A stretch of DNA of 64,000 bases from Linnemannia schmuckeri (lineage: Eukaryota > Mortierellomycota > Mortierellomycetes > Mortierellales > Mortierellaceae): positions 186,001-250,000 of the forward strand of contig JANATG010000008.1 of assembly GCA_029449235.1 (NCBI GenBank), in the 5' to 3' direction. This document shows positions 35,609 through 45,585 of this stretch, in pieces. How positions within the stretch are numbered: the first letter of the stretch is position 1; each line of letters starts with the position of its first letter. The position numbers were made by a program, and so were the translations under genes. The notes beneath the pieces are model-generated. The model was not told the origin of the DNA and ran no database searches. It worked only from the letters and a program-made list of their open reading frames with translations.

Positions 35609-36240
35609 TTAATTTTTGATCCAGCTGAGGGCAGCACGACCGATATTGTGTGCCCCGTTATGATCACGGTCACGCTGCTGGTTGCAGTCACCGCACTGCA
35701 CAGACCGAAATACAAACAGCGTCTGATCTGAATGACACTGACAGCATATCTGGCTCGTTATGAACTCGTTTGCCGACACCATCAAATAACCCAACGCCTC
35801 CGCCTAGTGAGAGAGTTGAAAGGAAGATGGATAGAGAGAGAGAAAGAGAAGAGAAGAAACAGAAAAATAAAATTAGCATTAGAAAAAGTAAAAGAAGGTG
35901 ATCGCAACCATGAGGAAGAAAAGTAACATATTGTTACCTTGATCTTCATGCGGCGAAAGAACTGGTTATGTTTGGTAGGTTCACCTGAGAGAGAATCAAA
36001 CTGACCGTCTCCGGCAACAATCACAGGACGAGGAAGCTTGGAGCCTGAGATCCACTTGCCCTTGCAAGCGAGGAGGGAGAGGAGTCTGCCAATGGCCTTG
36101 GTGAGAGTGGCCTTTTGCGCAAGCTTAAGAACCTCATATTCCTCTTGTATTGGAAAAAGCCATAGCACCGACGCAGTGGACACGCCACTCGGACAATGGA
36201 CAAAATACGGGCTTCTGTCGACTTTTATAACGTAGACCAG
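35609..36240 (-). pseudogene. Fanzor (eukaryotic TnpB-like) nuclease, C-terminal part
   Basis: Minus-strand exons up to 35938 and 35803-35609 join in phase 0 across a 134-nt intron (donor GTAACA, acceptor CACTAG). The segment PRPVIVAGDGQFDS, a basic helix (NQFFRRMKIK), then ANEFITSQICCQCH, a second CGDC knuckle and RDRDHNGAHNIG follow in the order of the Fanzor/TnpB RuvC C-terminus. The four Cys form the zinc ribbon, and the Asp of RDHNGAHN matches the RuvC-III catalytic Asp (RDxNAxxN in TnpB). Fanzors are RNA-guided DNA endonucleases carried by eukaryotic mobile elements. No RuvC-I motif can be placed with confidence, and the frame is lost at 36240. I read it as the 3' end of a broken copy. 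Confidence 0.72.
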
Positions 36241-38034
36241 TCATCCTCGTCGCTCTCGTTGTTGTCAATGTGCGAGTCATCATCACCGTCATCCAATGAC
36301 TCGTGATTGTTGGATCCATGCCAATCCTCTCCTTCTTCGTCGTCTTTCTCTTTGTCCTCCTCCCCTTTGTCCTCTTCCGATTCAACTAATAAAATATCTC
36401 TCTTGCCCTTTTGGACGGCTAACATCTTCGTAACGTTCATTTTCGGGGTGTCGGCTCTCTTACTCGTCGCTTTGGTGACAGCTTTCTTGTTGATCGACTT
36501 GGCCTTCTCCTCCTCGGCCTTCACCTTTCCTCCTTGGCCTTTACCTTTCTTCCTCGGTCTCCTTAGCCTCTGCCTTCGTCAGTTTCTCCTCAAAACACTG
36601 AAGACAGTAGTCCAACAATAACGTCAATCATCCATGCATGAACATGGCCATCATGTACGCGTAGGCGTGTCGACCCCTAATTGAAAATACCAAAGATGAG
36701 TTTAAGATAGAGTCAAAATAAGTTTTAGCATAGGTGCAACATCTTTCGGATGTGTCATAGTGAAGGTTTTCTTACCAGAGCTGCCGGGCCCACCCAAGCC
36801 AAAAGAAGATGATGTCGATCACATCTTCGTGAATGGCGTCGCCTCCTGGTTGAATGTAGTCCTGAGGAGGCGCGTTCAGCACATCCTCTTGATCAGCCAT
36901 TTTTATCCAGGCGCCCAGGTAGGTCACAATCAGATGTCTGTGCGCGCAAGCTTGCTTCCATCGAGGTCAGCCTCCCGATCGGCCTACACAAAGTATTGAC
37001 ATAAAAGTAATTCACAATGCGTTAGACATAGTTTCACCAAAAACGGAGAGATAGCATGATTGATAGCCGCCGACGTCTTGGCCGAGGCCTGAATGCTTGG
37101 TGGAGGCTCAAGACTACAGCATAAGATGATGAAATCGGCCATTTCATGTAATGGCTCAGTCCATCTGATATCGGACAACAATCGACGACACCAAGCCCGT
37201 TTCGATAATTGGTTGCCGTTGTTGGGACCGGCCATGGCCTCTAATTATAACACGCAAAGCTGCAAAGACACCTACTAGTATTCATTACATTGCTATTATT
37301 GGGATGTCATGCAGAATCTAGTAATGGTTCGTTCCTGACACCTCTGATATCGTTTACTTACTGTACAAAGGATAAGTTGAAACTTTGGTTTTTGATCCCG
37401 TAGTTTTATTGCCAGTCTTTCTCCCTTCCTTCTTGTGTTGCGATTCACCCTTTAAGACATTCTTCTTCTAGTCTTTGAGGCCCTCCTCTTCCTCCTTGTC
37501 CTTCCCTGCGACAGCGTCTCTTTCCGGTTCTACGATAATCACATCAACACCGATGCAAAGATCGTTTAGCTTGACGTTGTCCTTGTTGGTATTGTCCTAT
37601 TCTATTGTACACTTCTTTTTGCTCGGCGAAAGAATCTCTTGTTCCAATAACAATACAACCAAGGTCATGAAGCGTAGTAGTTAATAGCACTTATTTCAGA
37701 GACCATTCTTATGAGAAATGTTTCGAAGTGACTTATCAAAGGTACCTCGGTATCCGCTCAAGATTTGGTGGTTATCGGTGCCTTGGGAGATTTCCTTGGA
37801 AGTTTGCGGTCGACCGTGGTGTTCGGAAGGCTGTGAGGTCATAGAAGAACGCGGATCTTAGTCTACCATTGGCATATGCTTGATACTATTTTTCAAAAGA
37901 CGTCATCTGTAGGTGAAACTGAACTGTACCTTCGCTGCTCACTTGCTCTCAGTGTCCTTGCCGGTACCCGAGTCGCCTTGGACTTTCCGTGACCTTTTCT
38001 TTGTTGAAGACGTGCTGCTGGGTTGACGAGACAT
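36241..38034 (-). pseudogene. Broken upstream exons probably belonging to the Fanzor-like gene
   Basis: A series of exon-like pieces reads towards the Fanzor end. One begins at ATG 38034 (MSRQPSSTSSTKKRSRK) and stops at a GTGAGC donor at 37943. Another spans 37596-37362 between TAG and GTAAGT and contains an in-frame TAG at 37470-37468; the next starts at 37240 in matching phase (KAMAGPNNGNQLSKRAW). Then come ADREADLDGSKLARTD, an apparent frameshift near 36930, MADQEDVLNAPPQDYIQPGG (36900), a splice to GRHAYAYMMAMFMHG, an in-frame TGA, and a Lys/Glu-rich acidic stretch (36524-36225) with further frame slips. Matching splice phases suggest one gene; stops and shifts suggest decay. I do not recognise the N-terminal domains. 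Confidence 0.45.
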
Positions 38035-39260
38035 GATGGTTGGTTGAGAGGATAACGGTTGTGTATATGTGTTGTTTACTCTGTGTGCATGGTGCAAGTG
38101 GAAGTTTATGTTGAGTATGAGGACGAAGTGAGGCGATAGGAGAGGGGAGAGGGGAAAGGAGAGAGGGAAAGATTGGTAAGAGAAAGGAGTGGCCTCATAG
38201 GCTAATAATATATTCATCACCTCGATGGAGATTGATCAAAGGAAAAGTTTTCAGAGGTGATGCCAAGATATGACAGATCGGGGATGGACGGATCATCCGT
38301 TTAAAAAGGTGGTACATCTTCCATAGCTGTGGCTCAATTGTGGTACATGGTTCGCCTCCTCTCTTGGCCCCCTTGTATTCTTTGTGTTGCCTTGAATAGC
38401 AGAGTATACCACTTTATTTATTGTTTAAAGTATGGGCAGAGACATATTGACCCATAATCATAAATGTCGTTTTCGCATCTGTCCTCCTCATTCCCTTCCG
38501 CGTTCTCAAATCACGACGCTTTCACTGCAATAGCATTTTTCTTTTTCTTGTCCGCTCCATTTTTAGAGAACAGAAAGTTCGCCTATATGTATATGTCCTA
38601 TAAAGCATTACTCTCTTCATCTTTTTTTTTTTGCCTCCATGCGCTCTTGAATCGATCGGATTGAAGAGAGGCGTCCTTTTTTCCATAATAACATTCTCCA
38701 TGCAATAAAAAATAATCCCTGTCATGGATACGCGCAAACATTTCGACAGGCCTCTTTGTCCCTCCTTTAGGCGTACATGGACATGACTGAATAGACGATT
38801 TTCTCTTTCTATGATGCCACAAGGGCCGTAGACACCCGATATTTTTATTAATACATTGATCATGCGCGCAGCTGGTTCGAGAAAAACTAGGGACAGGAAT
38901 CAAAGTCAAGTTCAACGCTATCCCATCTGCTGTAAACATGATCAAAACCTGGATTACTATGAGTAAATAAAATCATTTTTTTTGGGTCGAGAGAATTGTT
39001 GTGACATTGTCAACTTCGCGTAACGCTGTAACCTGGCATAAAAAAAAGGCCTTTCCAATGCTGTTGATCAATTTATCACCTTCTCTCCACCGAGAGGCAT
39101 TTTTCTGTCGCCTCCCACATATGAATGCCGTATTCCACCTTAACCATCAACCAATCTTTCTTCCTCCTCCCGTGGACAATTTTTGTGCCAGGCCGGTGTC
39201 TATTTGTCCACAACCACACCAACTTCACCCTCAACTTTCTCCTCACTCTTAACGCGTCAA
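38035..39260. other. Gene-free stretch inside the accessory island
   Basis: No supported gene. It includes pyrimidine-rich sequence before 39261 (ending CGTCAAAATGG) that looks like a fungal leader. Confidence 0.45.
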
Positions 39261-40760
39261 AATGGGTATCTCCAGATGTATGATCGATCGTCGGTCCTAC
39301 CTTTTGCATGGGACTCTTTGTATCACTGCCCGGATAAAGAAACAGGATTTTCCAACCTATAACTCATGAGCACACAAGAACTCGTGTAATAACTTGTTCC
39401 ATTCTCAATACCATAAAACGTTTAGTTACTTTTGTAAACCCGGATCAGACCCTACAAGAGCTGTTCTGCATTATCCGCAAAGAGATTCTGCAGGAACCTG
39501 GCCGCATATCATTCAAGGAGGACCATGTTTTCTGCCAAAGCTGCCTTAACAGGTGCATGGTTGAGTTTGCACGGCGGTACCCACACCTGCAGTAACTCCA
39601 ACACCATAAGGAGCAGCAAACCATGCAGCCCTTACTGGCCTCCGCCCCTTCCCACCACCGCTCTTGACTTTTTTCACCAAGATGTTTTTCTTGAGGTGAG
39701 CATTGTGTCCTGAATAGAAGTGAGGCAACCCCTTAAAACAAATTTCGAGATTACGATGATGCGACTGATCCAACCTATCCCGCTCACTGCCCGACGTCAA
39801 TGAGCGTTACGTGCCACTGGATTGGCACTCTTCAGGGGGTCTAGGACCATCTAAGTAGTGTAAGTCCACCTGTTACTAGATGTATGAAAACGAGTTTTAT
39901 CTTGCATATCTTCACATCCTTGTAGACGTCACTAAGCATAACTTTTTTCCATCTCAATGTCTCTTTTCCTCGTCGTATTCCTGCCCCAACCTTCCTCCTA
40001 GCTTCAGTATTAAAGGAAGTGCACTTGATCTCAATAGTCATATCAACCATTGCCTTTTTACTCCACATCACACGTAGCCACACGATCGTCACCAGTTCGC
40101 CCAACAGCCTTACCCGCACACCTTCATTCCCCTCATCATCCTCAACGCTCTGGCTAAAACACTGCAACACGTGTTGAAGCCCGCCACAGGTATCGCCAAA
40201 CCAGCCGACCCAGTCTATACAATCGAAAGACGCGTTCTGGATCTTATCCTTCGGCACACCCACCCCTCACAGCCCTTCTCGTTCATAAAAAGAACCTGCA
40301 TGACAGGAGACCTAATGTGGCCAAGTGAATAGAAAGCGCTCATTCAAGTGGTAATTGCGAAAACGTTCGACGCGACGCTGATGTGAGCGCTCCTGAAAAT
40401 GAAGGAAGGAAGGGGTCCGATTCGGTGAATGGTGACAGGGATGACTGCGTCAAAGAGCTCGAGCCCTTTTCACCTATGGACTCATTACCACCAAGGCAGA
40501 ATATTTGTCCAGGATCATCCTTCCAAATCAAGGGCCCTTTGTCATTGACGCGTATGCCTATTATGACTATCAAACGATACGTTGAAAGAGTGCGAACCTC
40601 GTTTGTCGGATATCAGCCCCAGAGCATATATATAAACTGCTGTACACTCATTTTTCAACAAAGCGAGTCGACTTTTGCGCCAAAATGAGCTCATTGATGT
40701 GTTGCCTTGTGCGCCAAGTGTCAACAATGCCCGCAAGACTTGCCTGCCTAGAGAGTCTGG
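39261..40760 (+). pseudogene. Decayed multi-exon coding series, unknown protein
   Basis: Several plus-strand pieces look coding but do not join into one clean frame. They are MGISRCMIDRRSYLLHG (from 39261), a piece with TLQELFCIIRKEILQEPG and HVFCQSCLNRC (about 39430-39590), a piece ending VPLDWHSSGGLGPSK (about 39790-39850), one with TFIPLIILNALAKTLQHVLK and ERRVLDLILRHTHP (about 40078-40328), and one with EYLSRIILPNQGPFVIDAYA (about 40455-40580). The last continues through an in-frame TGA into APEHIYKLLYTHFSTKRVDF. Pieces stay on one strand in a plausible order and carry stops. I cannot assign a family; it could be a relic of a transposon or of a lineage-specific gene. Confidence 0.35.
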
Positions 40761-41204
40761 ACTGTGTTCAGCATCTCTTTTGCTCTTGTTACTCTTTTTA
40801 TTTTTGTAGTAGGTGGATGAGTACACAGTCGACCAATCATTCTGTAAGGGAACACAGCCCTACACGGTGAGAATGCCAATACCGTGAAACTCCAAAAGAC
40901 AAAAAAAAAAAGAAAAGAAAAAAAAAAAGTGAGCTCGGGGTCAAAAAAGACGTTTCCTTTCCTTCTTTTCTCGTTGTACCTTTTTTTTTTGCGTCCTTTT
41001 ATCAAATCCACTCAACGCAGTCCCTCTTTATTACTTTTTCTCAGTCTTCCTTCTCTCATCTCTTTTCTCATTCCCTCTCTTCTTTTCTTTTTCTCATCTC
41101 TCATCTCTCATCTCTCATCTCTCATCTCTCATCCCTACACTTCATTCCTCTCACCTTTCACACCCTCATCCCTCACCCTCACGCACACTTATATATATAT
41201 ACAA
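40761..41204. promoter_or_regulatory. Promoter and leader of the second WW-domain gene
   Basis: T/C-rich leader with a tandem TCATCTC repeat (about 41093-41133) and an AT dinucleotide run (41189-41200) ending 4 nt before the ATG at 41205. Confidence 0.5.
41093..41133. repeat. (TCATCTC)n heptamer tandem repeat
   Basis: About six tandem copies of a 7-base pyrimidine-rich unit in the leader of the WW gene. Confidence 0.85.
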
Positions 41205-42678
41205 ATGGAAGCTCCCTTACCCGAAGGATGGTATGTCTCACCTTTCCTTCTGTTTTCTCTATGAACAAAACAAGCTAGGCACCCAAGGCATAGGGGATTA
41301 AGGGACATCCACCCACATGCTCGTTTCTATCTCCCCAGCCTTTTTCTTTACGCAGGACTAATAACGCCTTTTCAAGCCTCCTTTACGCCGAGAATCTGAC
41401 TAACTCTTTCCTTTCAACCTCTCGTTAATAGGATCTCGCAGTTCGATCCCACCCACAAGCGTAACTTCTATGTCTGTAAGTTACCTTTTTTTTTTTTTTT
41501 GCTTTTCTTGCGAAGCAGGACGTTCAAGAGAAAGAAGAAAGGGGGTGAAGTGGATAGTAAAAATAACTTGACCGAAGCAGCGGTGTTGCTAGTCTCTTGG
41601 CATTGGGCAAGACAAATAAAACGACTCGTGGCCGATTTTTTTTTTCTCATTTTTTTTTTTTGCTCACGCCTCATGCTGCTCATCTCTCGATACTCACGCA
41701 ATCTTTCTCACTTTCTCACAAATACCTAAAAACAAAACCAACAGACACAGCAACAGGCAAGACTCAATGGGAACACCCCGGCGCAGGAAATCCCCCTCCC
41801 CCATACTCAGCAGCACCAGGAGCAACCCCTCCCGTAGCCACCTCAGCAGCAGCACCAGTACCTGCAGCCATCCCCGTCCCAACCTCAGCAGCCCCAGGAG
41901 CAACAACCGACAAGGGCTTCCCCGGCATGCCTCATATCCCCGGTATGCCTCAAATTCCCGGTATGCCTGGCGCTGCACCCCATAGCCCCTACGGACATCC
42001 TGCCCCACCCCCCGGTGCCTATGGAGCTCCCGCTCCCTATGGCGCTGCACCCTCCCCTTATGGCGCTGCTCCTGCTCCCTATGGCGCTGCACCCTCTCCT
42101 TACGGTGCACCACCACCACACGGTGCTCCTTATGGAGCTTCCCCCTATGGCGCACCTGCCCCTTACCCCGCCTACCCACCTAGCCCTTACGGCGCTCACC
42201 CTCCCCCAGCAGCAGCCGGATACCCTGGAGCTGCCCATTCTCCTTACGGCGCACACCCACCACCTGCCGCCTATGGAGCTCACCACCCACCTGCCACGAC
42301 CAGCCATGGCATGCCTATGGGCGGGCTTGCAGCTGGAGGATTGGCCGTCGGCGCTGCTGCTCTTGTTGGAGGTCTCCTCGGAGGCAAGTCTCACCATGGC
42401 GGTCATCATGGTGGTGGATTTATGCAAGCCTCCCCCTTTGGTCATCATGGAGGACACCATGGAAAGCACTTTAAGCACAATAAGCATCATAAGCATAACA
42501 AGCACCACTATGGCGGATATGGACACCACGGACACAAGCCCCACAAGCACCACGTAAGTTCCCTCTCTTTTTACTAATATGGATAATATTTTTTGTTATT
42601 CAGCCCCAGGGTGTTATTGAATGTCTTGGACTAATTATCGACTTTGTTTGGCTTTCTCTTCTATAGAAATGGTTCTAA
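41205..42678 (+). CDS. WW-domain protein with PYGA repeats and His/Gly-rich tail
   Basis: Exons 41205-41230, 41432-41475, 41745-42553 and 42667-42678 join to 296 residues. The N-terminal WW domain LPEGWISQFDPTHKRNFYV then YTATGKTQWEHPG carries both Trp residues. It is followed by Pro/Gly/Ala/Tyr-rich repeats (PYGAAP, SPYGA, GMPxIPGMP), a small glycine-zipper-like segment (GGLAVGAAALVGGLLGGK) and a His/Lys/Gly-rich tail ending HKWF. The layout matches fungal WW proteins in which the repeats mimic PPxY-like ligands and the glycine-rich segment may associate with membranes (inference). It shares WISQFDP and the phase-1 intron inside the WW domain with the gene at 14801-15442. Confidence 0.88.
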
Positions 42679-43069
42679 TGGTTGTCTACGGCCTTTGTAT
42701 TCTGTGACCGGACCCACCGACATACTACCTGCCAGGATCTTTTGCCATGAGAATATATTTCTGAAAAACGGAGAAGTAGAAAGAAGGGCGAACCGACACA
42801 TCAATTTCTTTCAAGAAAAAGGAGAAGGAAGGAGGAGGCGGATGGATTCTCACATCATCCTCAACTTCAGGCACGAGCAACAAGCACGTTCTTTCCCCTT
42901 TATCTTTGTTATATAAAAGGAGGTCCAATCTCTTACTACCAACTCCATTGGTTTTTTTTTTTCTTGTTTCTTCTGTACTTTTCACCCAAAACCGAATAAA
43001 TACCATGTTTAATACCCATAATACAAGTTCTAATAGTTGTTTTTTAGAATGCTGGTTGATGGTTTCTGC
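42679..43069. other. Convergent 3' region
   Basis: No gene seen. An AATAAA lies at 42995-43000 on the plus strand, about 320 nt after the WW stop. Confidence 0.5.
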
Positions 43070-44972
43070 TTACTCGAGTTCTCCACCCCTGCCTCCAATT
43101 CCTCCTTCCTCTCCTCCACTTTCCTTCTCCTCCTCCTCCTCCTCCTCCTCCGTCGCTGCTGTTGCAATCTTGGTCTCATCAACCTCCTTACTTCTCCTCA
43201 TCATCCCCTCCCTCACCACCTTCTCCCGTCCCTCCCTAACAACCTTCTCCCTCTCCTCCCTCCTCTTCTTCTCCCCCGCCATTTTCGCCTTGACCCCATA
43301 AGCATCCATGACCATCCCCCAAACATCCCTCATCTGCCCTACAGAACTCTTCACAAGCACCACCGCATCTGCCCTCATCACCGAGTCCTTGATCCTTGTA
43401 AGCCCCCGGAGTTGTGATCCGTCTGTGAAGGACGATTTGTAGAGGGCGCAGATCCGGTAGGTTGGAGAGAAGGTCCTGTAAAGGAATGCGGTTGTAGCAT
43501 CTTTTGTTGAGAGGAGGGAGGAGTAGAGGAATTGGGTGGTGGATGCGAGGTTTACTGCAAAGGCTCGCGGTAAGAGGTTTTTGAAGCGGGCTGGGAGAGA
43601 TTGAGGGGTGGTCTTGCTGGTGGTTGAAGGTACGGTTGTGGTGGCTGTGGCTGTGGCTGTGGCTGTGGCCATGGTGTGGTTGGGGATGGCGGTGTCCATG
43701 TTGCTGCTGCTGCTGCTGCTACTGTTGACAAGAGGGTCGGAGTTGTTGGTAGATTCAGCAGACCCTTGCAGCTCAACACCACCACCGGAAGACAAGACTG
43801 CAGACGCAGATGCTCCTCCTCCCAAAGCCTCACACTCTCCTGCAATATGACTCGCAACTGCAGCCGTCGCAGCCGTAGCAATCGATGGCGAAATTATCGC
43901 TCCTCCTACTCCTAATCCTCCTACTGCATTCCCAGACGTCGGAGAAGACGCCCCTGCATGATCCTCATTCCTCGATCCAAAGCGTGTGGAAGGACTGGTT
44001 GCAGCAGCGGCAGGCTCTTGTGTGGTTGCATAATACATCCAGTTGAAAGTTGTTGCGTAATATGTGTTATTGTCGCTGTTGTGGCTGGCGTTTGTGGTCA
44101 TTCGTTGATGAGTATTGGATGCTGTTGTTGAGGATCCAAGTGTTGTTAGAGAGGGTGATCCTGGTGCTAATCCCGATTCGGTTGTGCTACCAGTACTGGA
44201 GCCAGACGCCGATCCTGTCGGCATATTCTCCTGTTGTTCACTGCTTGCTGCCGCAGTTCTCCTTGAAATCATGGCTATGTTATATTAACCGATGGATAAA
44301 AAAAAAAAAGCAGAGAAGTAAGTGTCAAAGCAAAAACGGATCAGATACATATTTTTGTTACTGTGAGAATAAGAACCCATGCATATTCGTCATTTTTTTG
44401 TATTCTTTCGCTTTGTTCGTTTGGTGCGACGTCTTTTTTGATCGACTTCCTTTTTCTCACTTCAGAAATGTAATAGATTGTGGATTTGTGGGGAGACGGA
44501 AGAGGGAGAGGGGGAAAGAAGATTGTTTATCTTTACCTTCTTCTGAGCCAACGCCAACGCTCCTCCTCGACCGTGGGAGGTGGTGCGAATTCTGCTTCAA
44601 ATAAAGCTCGTCATGGGTTGTCGTGGAGGGGGTCTGGACAAGACATTTCAACCAGTCAATTGCATTCTGGGGTTGTGACACCCCCGCTAAGGATTTACAG
44701 TAGTTGTTTCTGAGCGACGAGAACATCTTCCTCTTTGTTGCCTTCATGTCCTCCAGTGTTGCATCCGATCCTGATCCTAATCCTGATCCAGCAGCGATAG
44801 TAGCAGAAGCGATAAGAGCGGAGGATGAAGGAGAGAGGGAAGAGGAAGGAGGAGGAGAGAGGATGAGAGAGTCGATGTTGCTCTCTACTTGTGGTTCCAA
44901 GGCCAAGGCCCAGATGAGAGGATCGGTGCGTCGTACGACTTCACACCAACTCTTGAGGACCGCGGTGTCCAT
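43070..44972 (-). CDS. Unknown protein, Ser/Thr/Ala-rich with conserved-looking helical region
   Basis: Minus-strand exons 44972-44537 and 44274-43070 join (phase 1) to 546 residues. The N-terminus MDTAVLKSWCEVVRRTDPLI is followed by a low-complexity Ser stretch and a helical segment (MFSSLRNNYCKSLAG). The middle is Ser/Thr/Ala-rich and includes an Ala-Thr repeat. Near the C-terminus there is a more ordered block (ARFKNLLPRAFAVNLA through QMRDVWGMVMDAYGVKAKM) followed by a charged coiled-coil-like Lys/Arg/Glu run and an acidic end. No family was recognised. It lies in tandem behind the membrane-protein gene at 45586-47552, but nothing else links them. Confidence 0.65.
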
Positions 44973-45585
44973 CTGGATGAAGTTGGGTGTATATGGAGAA
45001 AGCGGACGGAGATATAAAAAAGAACAGTAGGGTATGGATTGTGTCGATAGGGTGAGTGTGCTTTGGTTTCGTGTTCTTTTAATGTGGGTGTTATGAGTTT
45101 TCAAAATAAGTGTTGCCTTGTGGTGGTTGTTGTTGTTGTTGTTGATGTCGTGAGAAAAATGAATAGTGGAATGAGTATGAATGAATGAATGAACAAAAGA
45201 ATAAAGTCAAGAAGAGAATGAGCTACCTTTGCCCCTTCTCTTTCCCCACTTTCTGCAAGGGAAATAAAAAAAAAAAAAAATCTTCTTTATCTCTCCCGCT
45301 CTCTGTCGTGTGACTGTGTTCCAGGTGGTTGGTGCTCATGGTCAAAGCCCAGCCAAGCTCATCTCAGTCAAACACGAGCAATGGCTATTCAATTTGATTT
45401 GAAGCGATGGAGAGGAGAGGAGGAGAGGAGGAGAAGGAGGAGGGAAGAAGAAACGACAAAGAGACACACATTTACGTCTTTCTTTTTTTTTTCTTGTTCG
45501 TGTACCTTTTCTTCGCTTTCTGTTTTTCTTATTTTTGGTTGTTGCTGTTGTTGGTTAAAGAGCTACAGAAAAAAGCAGACAACTC
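44973..45585. other. Intergenic region between tandem minus-strand genes
   Basis: No gene seen; presumed promoter of the unknown gene at 43070-44972 and 3' end of the membrane-protein gene. Confidence 0.5.
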
